Origin: Actinostola sp. cb2023
Lineage: Eukaryota > Cnidaria > Anthozoa > Actiniaria > Actinostolidae
DNA length: 64,000 nucleotides
Assembly: GCA_033675265.1 (NCBI GenBank)
Contig: JAUJYZ010001000.1
Span: 1 to 64,000 of the forward strand
Reading direction: 5' to 3'
Made by a program: the position numbers and the translations under genes. Positions within the stretch are counted from its first letter, which is position 1. Every line of letters starts with the position of its first letter. The notes under the pieces were generated by a model, which did no database searches, was not told the origin of the DNA, and saw only the letters and a list, made by a program, of their open reading frames with translations. This document shows, one piece after another, positions 1 through 11,368 of the stretch.

Positions 1-1040
1 TGATGGATGTATCTTGGTAGAGGTTACATCACACAGAACACAAGGACTGTACATAAGCAGTAGTCTAACCCTATTAAACCCTAGTCGTTCTGCCTCTGGT
101 CCATGTGATTTAGCCTCTATCTTGGTGTCATTCATATCAGCCAACAGAGTGAAGGTTAGTGTAAATATGGGTACAGGGTCAATCATGCTATGCTGTACTT
201 TGGAATTGTGATGCCGGGTAATGCATTGAAGGCTTGTGATCAACTGAATACATTCCTGAACTGATTAATATAACTGATTTTTAAATGAGGTCTTGTTAAT
301 AATTCATGAATGACAGAAAAATCAGTAGAAAAGCTTTATATTCTCAGCAGCTTAAACGATTTCTTACAGTGTCAAGAGATAATGTAACATTCTTCTACTG
401 TAAATTTGAAGACAAATTGAAATTGAGGGACTGTGACTATTATGTGGTATTTCAGTGATTTGTAATTGAGTAACAAGCAAAGATTCCAAGCAAAAACTGT
501 TGTTTACACAAATAAGATTTCATATTTTAATAGTCAGTTGAGCAGCATTCACAGAGGTTCTTGACTGAAGATGAATAAATATTGAAATTATGATCAACTT
601 GGCTTGAGTTCTGGCTGGATTAAACTGCGGTACTATTTTGGTATTTTTATTTGATTGGCAGTAAATTTCATCACTGGTGAAGAGAACTTGTGAACAATTC
701 AGTTACAATTTATTCTAAATTCAAATAGATAACATTATTAGAATCAGTATCTTGTGCTTCCAACTGTAGAATATTATGTGCTTATTAAAAGTGGGAGGGC
801 CAGATGGGAAATTATTTGACTTGAGGTCATTGGCGAGATCCATGCTGAATGACCAAGAGCCAAATATTTTCCAGTCTGCCCAAACCTAACTCAGTCAATA
901 AGCATTATCATTTTTTTTATTTTTTTATTTTTTATTAATATTTTTTATTAACATTTTGAGATTCACATGGTTTTTTTTACAAGTTGGATATTACAATATA
1001 CAATAGCTATTTAGATATGATATAGATATATAGATATATA
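1..1040. other. AT-rich non-coding sequence
   Basis: No ORF longer than 65 residues and no exon with convincing splice sites. Poly-T/A-rich stretches near 911-960 lead into the first MITE. I see nothing else here. Confidence 0.5.
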
Positions 1041-1313
1041 CAGTCATTTGTAAAAATTCTGGCCGCCACGATATATCAATATATCGGGTGCATTATGGGT
1101 AATTAAATAATACTATTTTGAGTTTCCTAACTTATTAAATGAAGCAAAAGTTACAAACAACAAACGTAAGACTAAAATAAACATTATACTAAATATTTCT
1201 ACCAACTTTGCTGGCGTTAACCTGTTTTAAGGGGAATTTCCAATTACCCATAATGCACCCGATATATTGATATATTGATATTTCGTAGCGGCCAGAATTT
1301 TTGCAAATGACTG
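1041..1313. mobile_element. TA-flanked MITE, family A copy 1
   Basis: A 273-bp non-coding element. Its left end begins CAGTCATTTGTAAAAATTCT and its right end is the inverse, ending AGAATTTTTGCAAATGACTG. Both ends abut TA (1039-1040 and 1314-1315), as expected for a Tc1/mariner-type target duplication. A closely similar copy lies at 6554-6842 with the same termini and the same interior. With no transposase it must be non-autonomous. The superfamily assignment is inferred from the TA and from CAGT-type ends. Confidence 0.85.
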
Positions 1314-1315
1314 TA

Positions 1316-2418
1316 TACGTTGATACAACATTTAGATATTTTCTGTACAATTTAAATTTGTATTAATTAAATATACATGTAGATGTAGTAGTTTTTTTTA
1401 TTTTTATATATTTTTACATTTATGAATATTTTGTTGTTGTTGTACATGTTTATAAGGCATTGTACTTTGGGAGAGGTGACATTTTGATCAACAGAAAAAC
1501 CATCGTTTTCGTAAATATCTCCGAGAAGCTTTACTGTAACTTAATAAGATTTTGCCACTAGTTTTGAGTAATGGTATCACAAATGTATCAATTGCAGTTC
1601 TTGATGTATCATTGCCAGTTAATGAAAACTGTATGAAAACAGCAGCTTTGCAGTTTTTCCGCTATGTCCCCATCACCCTCTTTTTTCAATGGAGCACGCA
1701 AGTCGGGAGATACAGCTTTTTCTGGACCGACTTATGCCATCACGTCGGACCCCATCACATGACTTTTTCCAATGTTTTTATTAAGAGCGTGCGAGTCAGG
1801 AAAAATGGGTCATATGATAAAGTGTTCATGGGATTTCCTGTTGGGATTCATCATCATTTTTCATTCGATATTCAATTTTTTGAAAACTGGCAAACTGTCA
1901 CGCATGATCAGTGAATTGGAACATTCAAATGAACTAGACTCACGTCTCGAACATACTGACATAAAAATCAAATCTGCATGATTATATCTAATATCTATTT
2001 ACTGGCTATTGTGATTGCAGAGTATGTAGGCTTAGCTGGCACAAATTTTCATCCAATTTAATTTTAAGAAGCTTTTTGAGAAAATATTTAGTGGTCTTTA
2101 GGAGATTCCGTTGGACTTTGAAATGTTCATATGTTCGAATTACTGGTCATGCGTGACATAGTTTAGCAAAAACAAGGAAAAGGAATCAGTGAATAATTTA
2201 TTGTACATGCATGAAAGAAGTAGATATTAAAACTGCATATCAAATTAGGTATTCCTCTGGGAATTCTTCATGAATTAATAACAAATATTTCATCAGCATT
2301 GAATAAATTAGATTTGCATATCTAATAAGGAACCATTATTTATAGTAGTAACCATAGTAACCATCACATGACTGTTTGAGATTCTTTATGAATCAGTATC
2401 AACCTGCATACAGTAATT
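1316..2418. other. Non-coding, no recognisable gene
   Basis: A 120-residue ORF at 1552-1914 has no recognisable domain and starts from a non-ATG codon, so I do not call it. Otherwise AT-rich, unremarkable sequence. Confidence 0.4.
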
Positions 2419-2513
2419 ACTTGGGCTTCCTGTGGAATGCCCAAGTCTAAGATTACAGACGGTTATTCTTGTTTCTACGCCAAATGTGCAAGTGGTCACC
2501 ATAGCACATGCGC

Positions 2514-2544
<31 letters not shown>

Positions 2545-3006
2545 TGAGTATACAGAAGTTGTGGTCAGCAGCTTATCAACGAAATTCAAGATGGCAGACA
2601 TACGTAACGATAAATCAAATCACCAGCAGCATTCAAAAAGGATTTTGCCGTGCTCTCTTGCTCGAGCCAGTCGAGTCGTTCATTAATACTGCTTAGTAAA
2701 TATGCAAATATCCTAGAGAATACTTTTTGGCCTTGCAATTCTGTCTGAAAGTGTATTTCTAACAGATGTCTGTGGCTTAGTAAGAACTCGATCGTAATTT
2801 TATTGAGGTAATCGAAATGTGCTTCGCCAGCTTGTTTACGTATGCATGCTCTACTGAGTCACGCAACGAGTGACTTAAATTCTGCAAGTAATACATGTAG
2901 GCTAAAACTACTTCTGTATGATGATACAAGCTATTAGGTTTCACATTTAAAATCTATCAAAACAGCTTTATTAAGAAGCCCAAGTTCACGCTAGTAGAGC
3001 GTCTTG
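2419..3006 (+). mobile_element. Helentron/HINE-like non-autonomous element, copy 1
   Basis: The left end is a hairpin that starts ACTTGGGCTTCC and closes with GGAATGCCCAAGT (2419-2446), preceded by AATT. The right end repeats GCCCAAGT and then has a stem-loop, ACGCT-AGTAG-AGCGT (2988-3002), followed by CTTG. The same layout recurs at 9627-10549. A subterminal inverted repeat plus a 3' stem-loop without a target duplication is the pattern known from Helentron-associated (DINE/HINE) elements. The class call is inference from structure; no Rep/helicase ORF is present. Confidence 0.5.
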
Positions 3007-4207
3007 TTCATAGTGTTTCTCTTTTTGTTCCAAGTCGTTAATTATTGTATTTTGATTTCATTAGTAATGGAATGTATTCACTGTAATTAGTAAGGGGGAG
3101 GCATTTGTTAAAGCGGCAGCAGCAACAGCTTAGTTTTCTTTGATCACAAGTCTTGAAGAATCATCCTCTCATCCTTTTTCACTGGGTAGTATATTATGGT
3201 TATCTCTAACACTCATATTTACACTCGCCCCACCCTAGCAGCTAATATGAATGTCACAGTATACTACTGTGGGGTCTATAGTGGGTAAGGGATTTGGCAT
3301 TCTTGTAGATTACCTTCATCCCCGGGGAAGCCTTTGATTTGCTAATCGTGGTCTTAAAGGACGGCTCTGGTCTGGGCAGTCGGAGCCGCTATGTAGGCTA
3401 AATGGTCGTAAATCGGGGAAGCCACTGATACTAGGTGCTGGAAGGGTCATGTGGAGGTGGTGGGGCTTTGAAGTGGAGATTGGAGATGGTTGAGATAGAA
3501 GAAAATGTACTAACTAAAAAGGGCGTGTACCCTATAGAGATGGCATATCATTAAACTGCAATAAAAATATTTTTATTGTGATATTAAATAAAGTATTTAC
3601 ATCAATACAAACTAAGATACTGCATATATTACATATCATTTTAACTGATGTAATACTGCACCCACTAGAACAAGAAACTAAGTACAGAGTAAACAACACT
3701 AAACAGTTGTTCTACATGTATTTAGTACTATTTACTAAGTACTGTTTCATGGTATTGTGCTTGCACTACTACAAAGACAATAATTAAACTTCACATCAAG
3801 GTTTCTATTGACCGATTCTGAATGCCTTATATGGTCAATGGAAAATTATCAGTCTGTATCAACAAAGAATATGGGAGAACTTGTAACCATAGCAACAATA
3901 TGATTCAAGTTTATTTACAGTTGCTCCAATATCTCCCATGATTCATTGCAATCTCAGACTGATACTTTCCCACTGACTATTTATGCACCTATCAATGTCA
4001 AGCCTGGAAGGGGGGGGAGAGGTTTGACAGACGAGGCCTCCCCGATGGTATTGGAATTTGACAAATTATGTGGGGGTCCTTGATATTCATCCTATAAATG
4101 TGTAAAGAGTCTTGGGATTCTCGTGTCCCCCTGTCTCCCCTTCCCCAGGGCTTACATTGATTGGTGCATTATTAATATTTGAAATGGCCACTAGAAAACC
4201 ATGACTT
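3007..4207. other. Non-coding, no recognisable gene
   Basis: No convincing ORF or repeat. A G-run lies near 4010-4018 just upstream of this boundary's end. Short local hairpins are present but none repeats elsewhere in the window. Confidence 0.35.
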
Positions 4208-4526
4208 AAAAGCGCATTCACACAAGACTAACTATAATCAATTGGCGGTCAAACAATAATAATTAATGAATCAGAGTCTTAGTCACCACAACACAAGTGG
4301 GACATCAAAACCATTACAAGAATTATTGTTGAAGTGCAATCTGTAATGTAACAAATCTCCCACCTAAATGGGAGAGAGTACTTGCCAATTCACTTGAGTC
4401 ATATGAAAGAAACAATCGTTTAACACTTTCAGCCAATACAAAACCTATGCACAGTACAGTATGCACTTCAATCAGTTGCAAGTTAAACATTTTAATTATA
4501 ATATTAATCAAGTGTGAATGCGCTTT
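4208..4526. repeat. Possible short TIR element
   Basis: A 15-bp perfect inverted pair, AAAGCGCATTCACAC at 4208-4222 and its complement at 4512-4526, encloses about 290 bp of AT-rich non-coding sequence. I could not fit a clean target duplication, so this is only a candidate non-autonomous transposon. Confidence 0.4.
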
Positions 4527-6553
4527 ATAAAGTTTAATTATGTAGCATAACCCAGTCTCCAAGTTATCACACTCTATTTATTGACAGAATCATTGAGAAT
4601 AACTCGGTGCTTCTCCAACATTTGTAAAATAAAGATGTGCCTGCAGTGATTACAAGAGATTCAAGGGGACAAGACAACATTATCTGCATGTCGTTTTCTG
4701 GTGGAAATTCTGTTGGTTAACCACCATGCCATTTATCATGAACTGAATCAACTTCAATTGAATAGCAGACCTCATGAAAACTAGGATGTTCAGTAGAAAT
4801 TTAGGAAAATATTTCTGCACGATATGTATTTTAGAGTGTTTAGGGAATGAAGGTATCAGTAATAAAAACTGTTGTTAAAAATGTTTCAATTTTAGAGGTA
4901 AATCAATCGTGAGAAAACACTGTTGAGAATGTAAGACCGTATAACATCATATTGCTTAAATCCAATGGATAACTTTGAAAAAGTGATGTAATTAATCTTT
5001 TGATATAATGAGTTTGACATTCATGGAGACTGGGTAATGCTACTCTAACAATGAGCACAAAGCATTAATACATGCAACATATTAACCTGATTAAAGGATC
5101 AGCTGATAATCAAGGTAATACATGGCAAGTTTTGAAGTCTTTGTGCTCTGTTGCTTAATCAACACAATTGGAGTGAAGTGCATGGAAATCCATGGAAATA
5201 AAACAGACAAATGAAATTAAAAAAGAATGGGAATTCTTCCCATTTTGTACCCAAAGTGACTCGGTGGTACATAGATACATGTATCATTGAATTGGTTTTT
5301 CTTTGTAAAGATTCAAACTATGAATAGCCGAGTATTTATTTTGTTCCATGGGTTTGATGTCTGTACCTCATCCAATGTGTTTCTCTTTATTTAAATCTAG
5401 TCTTTATTGCATTTCGCACAAGCTATTGGTACAGTTCTGTATTTGCTATGTGTCAGATACAAGAGAAAGTACTGTAAACATTTTGAATGCAATAAAAGGC
5501 TGATATACAGTAATGACACAAAACCATACATTGTGTACCATTATACTTGTGTGTAATACTTGTATAGGCTGTGTCAAGCCAAAAGGAACCTTTTTAGGAT
5601 AGATACATTGTACAAATAATCCCAAGAAATACAAAGTATTACGATGTCCAGACATACAGAGGGACAATACATTCCTGTCACTCTCAAAATACAAAAATAC
5701 CACATTAAAGTCGCTTTTCATTTGACACAACCTTTACATGTATATATAAAAGTGTTGACTATACGTTGTAATCCATGTCCACAAAGTACTTCAATACGGC
5801 ACATGTATGTATCAAAGGGGTGTCGAATTGTCCCAGCAAAATGTCAGCCTCACAAAATTTTGTGGGTCTTGAAGTCTCGGGTTTTTTTCACAAAAAGCCA
5901 TCTCTGAGTCTTGAATTTTGAAAACAAAGGAAATTGGTGAGATCATTTTGGGCTGACCAAAATATGCCTTGTATCGGAGTCTAGCAAACTCTCGCCTTGA
6001 CCATTTGATACCCCTTATCGACATGGTCACTAGTGACACCAATCTATAGACAGCTTGGATCATAAAACACTTTGAAGTAGGGCATTGGATATTTTGAGTT
6101 TCAAATGCTAAATGTAGGATCTTTTGTGCACAGTTTTATATCATATTTTGTATTTTGTGGATCTGGTTAGACAACTGGCTGAACAAAGGTGAGGTGATTG
6201 CAGAATATCACAAAACTGTGGTCAATTAGGTCAGAACTCTTTGAAGAATGGCACTGTCATCAGTTGCATTATATTCTGCACTCACACCATTGTTTCCTTC
6301 TGAACATTCATTAACACAACTATCAATAACTCACAATTCAGGCTGGACTATAATGTTGTGTTAATCTTGAACTGTTCCCATGTACAATGATGACTTTGGT
6401 CTTAATGTGGATGAAATCTGAAAAGAAACAGAAATGAAGAATACATCAGCTCAGCAATCAAGACAGCACAGACATGACATAACCAAAGAAGTTCACTGAC
6501 ATATAAAACCTTTAGTCAACCTTAATTATGCATACATGGTTTATACACATGTA
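4527..6553. other. Non-coding, no recognisable gene
   Basis: Several 70-95-residue ORFs exist on both strands (for example 5446-5730 minus and 5644-5907 plus). They overlap one another and show no domain, repeat or splice support. I regard them as chance ORFs. Confidence 0.4.
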
Positions 6554-6842
6554 CAGTCATTTGCAAAAATTCTGGCCGCCACGATATATCAATATATCAA
6601 TATATCAATATATCGGGTGCATTATGGGTAATTAAATAATATTATTTTGAGTTTCCTAACTTATTAAATGAAGCAAAATTTACAAACAACAAACGTAAGA
6701 CTAAAATAAACATTATACTTAATATTTCTACCAACTTTGCTGGCGTTAACCCGCTTTAAGGGGAATTTGCTATTATTTAATTACCCATAATGCACCCGAT
6801 ATATTGATATTTCGTAGCGGCCAGAATTTTTGCAAATGACTG
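6554..6842. mobile_element. TA-flanked MITE, family A copy 2
   Basis: A 289-bp copy of the element at 1041-1313, with the same CAGTCATTTGCAAAAATTCT terminus at both ends and TA at 6552-6553 and 6843-6844. It differs by extra ATATATCA repeats near the left end and a short insertion near the right. The two copies lie in the same orientation about 5.5 kb apart. Confidence 0.85.
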
Positions 6843-6931
6843 TACATCTTAATTCATTATGTAAATTACAATGCATGTCAATCGATCTACATGTAGTCAA
6901 GTTGACACTTTCATGTTTCATTATAAAGATT

Positions 6932-7104
6932 ACTGATAAGAACTATGATACTTATATGTATAGAAATGAAAACTGATGGAGAATATAAGAACAGAACAAA
7001 TGTTCGGAAAAAATCAGACGCCTCGAGCGGGATTCGAATCCCGCTCGAGGCGTCTGATTTTTCCGAACATTTGTTCTGTATATTCTCCATCAGTTTTCAT
7101 TTCT
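6932..7104. mobile_element. Palindromic tRNA-derived (SINE-like) element
   Basis: Positions 6961-7105 form a near-perfect palindrome centred at about 7033, with one small indel between arms. Each arm contains a TAGAAATGAAAACT-type tail, AATCAGACGCCTCGAG and the T-arm word GGGATTCGAATCCC. The same tail joins the tRNA-like head at 51988-52059, so this is an inverted fusion of two such tails. The 12-bp direct repeat ATTATAAAGATT at 6920-6931 and 7105-7116 flanks the block as a candidate target-site duplication, which suggests it inserted as one unit. Confidence 0.6.
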
Positions 7105-7116
7105 ATTATAAAGATT

Positions 7117-7588
7117 CTCAAACGTAAAGAAACTGCTATAACATTTTAGAATGAGTTTTAGTGAACGTAAAATCACTTTGTGCTCAAATAATTGTACCAA
7201 CATGAAATGACTACAACGTGACAGTGAAATGTGCCAACTAGAGCGTCTTTGTACAGAAAACATCGATAAAAACACGATAAATGCATTCATTGATAATAAA
7301 TTACCTTTATCTTGCTATTTCCTTGGTGTTTGAGGCTCGTTTTATCGTGTTTATTCGAGAAACATCGCTGGACACGTGTCGCCATGCTGTCCTTGGTGAA
7401 GAAGGCCTGGTTACTGGAATACACAGGGTGACCAAGAAATGACAAAATTCATCATTGTTATTTTTAACGTGTTTTTCTCCACAAAGAAGGAAATAATTAA
7501 AACATTTTAGCCAGCGATTTAATGCTTGATATAAAGTTGCTAACGTGATAAGAAATAATGTTGAAAAACATTTAAAAACAAGATAAAA
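7117..7588. other. Non-coding spacer
   Basis: No supported gene. A short ATG-led open stretch near 7386 followed by a GT could be a small exon, but nothing else supports it. Confidence 0.3.
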
Positions 7589-7605
7589 TTGCCAAAAACC
7601 TTCGC

Positions 7606-8584
7606 TTGGGATTCCTGTGGAATGACAGGCTTCCTTATTTTACTTCTTTGGGATCCCTGTGGTATACGGGATCCCTGTGGTACTCATAAATTAAAATCGC
7701 CGAAAATCAAATTGCTTCTTTCGAGACAAAACTTATATATTCTGAAAGGTTGTATTGAGTTCTACAAGAATATGCTATTAGAAGTTGAAATTTCCTGTTC
7801 TTTCGTGGAGAAAAGTCGAGTTAAAAAGTGTACGAAACTTGTCTGAAAATGGAAATTGCGGGATCCCTGTGTATTATTGAACCACATTACCACAGGGATC
7901 CCGCAATTTTCCATATTCAGACAAGTTACTTTTTTTAACTCAACTTTTCTCCATGAAAGAACCCGAAATTTAAACTTCTAATCGTATATTATTAGAGAAC
8001 ACAATGAGGGCTTTCAGAATATGTTTGTTTTATTTTCTAAGAAATACTTTTTACTTTTTTGAGAAAAAAAATACGGTTCTAAGCCCGTCATTCCACAGGA
8101 ATCCCAAATGAGCCAAAAAAGATTATCGTAAGCGGAAAGCGACGACAAAAGATAAACTTTTATTGTATTTATTTATTTTTTGTTTAGATTTTAATTTGTA
8201 CAGGAGAAAATAAAACAAACATATTCTGAAAGCCCTCATTGTGTTCTCTAATAATATGCAATTAGAAGTTTAAATTTCGCGTTCTTTCGTGGAGAAAAGT
8301 TCAGTTAAAAAAAGTAAATATGGAAAATTGCGGGATCCCTGTGGTAATGTGGTTCAATAATACACAGGGATCCCGCAATTTCCATTTTCAGACAAGTTTC
8401 GTACACTTTTTAACTCGACTTTTCTCCACGAAAGAACAGGAAATTTCAACTTCCAATAGCATATTCTGGTATAGCTCAATACAACCTTTCAGAATATATA
8501 AGTTTTGTTTCGAAAGAAGCAATTTGATTTTCGGCGATTTTAATTTACGAGTACCACAGGAAGCCCGTATACCACAGGGATCCC
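7606..8584. repeat. Large imperfect palindrome with GGGATCCCTGTGG motifs
   Basis: A left arm (about 7650-8040) and a right arm (about 8200-8580) are inverted copies separated by an AT-rich centre. The word GGGATCCCTGTGGTA or its complement occurs at the outer ends and again inside each arm (about 7650, 7670, 7860, 7895, 8333, 8360, 8573). Each arm is itself folded around an inner hairpin near 7880 and 8350, so the block is a palindrome of palindromes. Mirrored 66-85-residue ORFs at 7589-7846 and 8388-8588 are by-products of the symmetry. It is probably a foldback or nested MITE. Confidence 0.6.
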
Positions 8585-8996
8585 ACATTTCTTAACTCTT
8601 TAGAAATAGCATACTAGTCTGCATGCATGGCATAAATAATCATAATATAATTACTACACCCATATCATTACAGGGGGAGGGGTGTGTAGCTAAATGTGTC
8701 ATAAGATAATGGTGTCAAACGGGACATGGAATTATTTGTGAGATGAAAATGGAATACAGTGATAGGGATAATGAGAAGGGAGGAATAGGAGAACGGGACA
8801 AGAAGGAAAGGGAAGAGGTGATCAATACCTAGCCGGTGAGGGACAGAGTTACTGGGGAAATGGGGAGGCGAGGATGACAAAAGAAATAAGAATAGGGAAA
8901 CAGTGTTTTAAAGCCACCTGCCTCGACTGTAGAGTAAGTCAGTATTGGGAATGGAACTGGGAGAAAAGGATATTATTCCATTATACTGAGACAAAG
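8585..8996. other. Non-coding spacer
   Basis: A purine-rich stretch at 8755-8890 without repeated structure. No gene recognised. Confidence 0.35.
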
Positions 8997-9626
8997 CAGG
9001 AGCCCATTACTAGGAGCCTTCCTCTCCTATAATAGGTTTGTGTGACATCAAATGCACAAATTGGGCTAAAAATAGAACACTCATTAAAAATTCCGCGCGA
9101 TTAACCAATCATGTCACGTCTTACACAATAGGAATTTGACGTCAGATTCAACACTGCTAGCTTTGCTTTCAATGTCGGCCGAAAGTGTACCGTGTAGTTC
9201 CAGTGATTCTAATAAAAGAATCAGAATCTAGTGAAATTTCAGATCAGTTTCGTCGTTTGCCGACTTCAGTACTTCATCAAGCGAGGAAGAACAATGATTG
9301 AAAACATTAAAAACATAACAAAAAAGCAACTCCAGGTATTATTATTTATATCAAACTTCAAGTGCGAGAACTTCTAAAAACAAAGCTACGTTAAAAAGGC
9401 CAGTTCAAATAACGGCCAAAAAACGAACATCTTCTGCTCTTTCTGAGAAGGAATTCAACGATCTGGTATCATGGATAATCTCTTACGAAGAACCTAATTA
9501 AACTTGTGCAGGACTAGCAGTGAGAACCAAGCTATGAATATTCCAAACCGCCGGTGTGTTTTGCTAATTTAATAGCAATTGTTATCTGAAACGCAGCAAA
9601 ATGAATCACGAACTTTGAAGCTAATT

Positions 9627-10549
9627 ACTCGGGCCCTTCCGAAGGAAGTCCGAGTTAGAAAATGCGTTTTTTTCGGTAGTAGTAGTAGTCGTAGTTTTTT
9701 TTATTCGGCTAAAGAATGACGAAAGTATGCAACGTATTTAATCGTATCCGGAGTTTCAAGTTTAACAAAAACAAACGTGAGGGCGTTATCAGAACCATCT
9801 GACCTATGCAACCTCAAGACGTATCATTTTCAATAACTCACGATGAATGTTTATTTTATTCCACGTTTGAAAAATTCACAAGGAAAAGGAATCGTAAAAA
9901 TCGTACTTCAAAACTACATCAAAGCAAAGGCGAGAAAGGTCAATGTTCGAAAATCCGTGTTCTTTTCAGTACGATGACAGTTGTATGATCCTTGTCTGAG
10001 TCATACATTTATTACGCGATCTAATTTTAGAACCGCCACGTTAAGCGCTATTTAAAACAGAATTTCCACGCTCAAAACAGGTCAGTGAACGGCAAAAATA
10101 CAATCGAAATCAAAACGTCCTTAGATTTTAGGGATCTATTACAGAAGAAGACGCTCAGTGACAAGGGAGAATATTTGTGTCGGTGACTCATTGAGGTCAC
10201 TTGAGGTCACATCTTAAATCTAACAGAAGCAGCTTTTGATTTTTAGTCCTTGTTTTATTCGACGTTCGAACCGTAACTCGAACCCGAACTCGAACTCGAT
10301 TCCAAACTCGACGTTTCGGGATCTGAAGCTAGAGAGGGGGCCTTTACACGAACTCATCAAAATCAAATCAATTGAACTCAAAGTCAAAAGGTAATCAAAT
10401 GAACTCAAAGTCAAAGGCAAATCAAATGAACTCGACACATACATGTATGTCTCCCTCGTCACGCAACTGTCAGTCATTGTCAGGTCTCTCCTCACGCAAC
10501 TGACATTGTCCTTGTCATAAGCCCGAGTGTACGCTCATTGAGCGTCTTG
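9627..10549 (+). mobile_element. Helentron/HINE-like non-autonomous element, copy 2
   Basis: Starts after AATT with ACTCGGGCCCTTCCGAAGGA, closed by GTCCGAGT, followed by a GTAGTAGTAGTAGTC microsatellite near 9675. It ends with GCCCGAGT, a stem-loop ACGCT-CATTG-AGCGT (10531-10545) and CTTGT. This matches the copy at 2419-3006 end for end. 5' inverted word, internal microsatellite and 3' stem-loop is the known HINE/DINE arrangement. Interior tandem words (GAACTCAAAGTCAAA, about 10372-10433) are additional simple repeats. Confidence 0.5.
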
Positions 10550-10915
10550 TTGAAGTAGGATTTTGTCGAAAATTCTCGACATTGTCACAAAGTTCCTTCT
10601 AAAACAGCGAAGTGAGGTACAGAGGAGCTTCTTTTTCTGTGGCCTGGATGAAGATTTTATCGAATTTTTATTCATCGGCTGATCTTGGGAGTGCCGGCTT
10701 TCTTGCCTTCTTTGAACTGAAGACGCCTTTGGCGAATGAACTTCGCATACACTCAGTGATAACCCTCTTGCATGTTTTAGTGTTCTTTGCCGCTCTTTAA
10801 GGCACGGTTCGTCGGTTGAAAGTTTCAGTTGTTTTTCGACTATCTTTCGGCGAAGAAGTTCTTTAGCAAAGTGCACATTTGTGTGGTTTAATTGTACTTT
10901 GGCGCCACTATCCAA
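10535..10915 (-). CDS. Hypothetical ORF inside the 2.37-kb TIR element
   Basis: A 126-residue basic reading frame beginning MDSGAKVQLNHTNVHFAKEL and ending KILLQQDAQ. It is Lys/Arg/Ser-rich with no recognisable domain. It overlaps the 3' end of the nested Helentron-like element by a few bases. It may be a remnant exon of the transposon or a chance ORF; no splice or promoter evidence separates these. Confidence 0.15.
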   Translation of the reverse strand: MDSGAKVQLNHTNVHFAKELLRRKIVEKQLKLSTDEPCLKERQRTLKHARGLSLSVCEVHSPKASSVQRRQESRHSQDQPMNKNSIKSSSRPQKKKLLCTSLRCFRRNFVTMSRIFDKILLQQDAQ

Positions 10916-11368
10916 CTTTTACTTCATCAGAGTCGAAATCATTGGAGAACGCTTCATTCTTACGAAGACTAAACTCATGAATTAAAAACCAACAAAAGAA
11001 AGTTGATAAAACAAGAATAAACATATGAAGCGATAGGTATAAGAACGTAGAAGAATTTCGCGACAACGTGAGTCGCCAAACTAAAAGTCTCCACTAAGCG
11101 CTCTGGCAGTATGTCAGTTTATTGATACATGTGATTCATTCATTGTACACAGTTGTCTCGTTCTTGTGCAAGGGAAAAATTGACTTGGACTTCCATGGAT
11201 TAAGAATATTAATATTTTGGATCAAGTCCCGCGTCTTCCGCTTGGCGGCCATTTTATTTTTCAATTTGAAATACTTCGGAAATTTGCATATCTAAAAATA
11301 GCCCAATTTGTGCATTTGATGTCACATGAACCTATTACTAGAGGAAGGCTCCTAGTAATGGGCTCCTG

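Larger units (their letters stand above)
8997..11368. mobile_element. 2.37-kb TIR transposon, probably decayed
   Basis: The left end starts CAGGAGCCCATTACTAGGAG and the right end is its inverse, ending CTCCTAGTAATGGGCTCCTG. Similarity continues for about 70 bp (8997-9070 against 11300-11368). GACAAA occurs next to both ends (8990-8995 and 11369-11374), a possible imperfect target duplication. Inside, a plus-strand open stretch at about 9394-9501 and a minus-strand 126-residue ORF at 10535-10915 may be remnants of element genes, but no transposase motif is visible. A Helentron-like element is nested at 9627-10549. The superfamily is undetermined. Confidence 0.6.

Noticed and set aside
5446..6063. 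Overlapping 83-94-residue ORFs on both strands
   Set aside because: Mutually overlapping, no domain, no splice context; expected by chance at this length.
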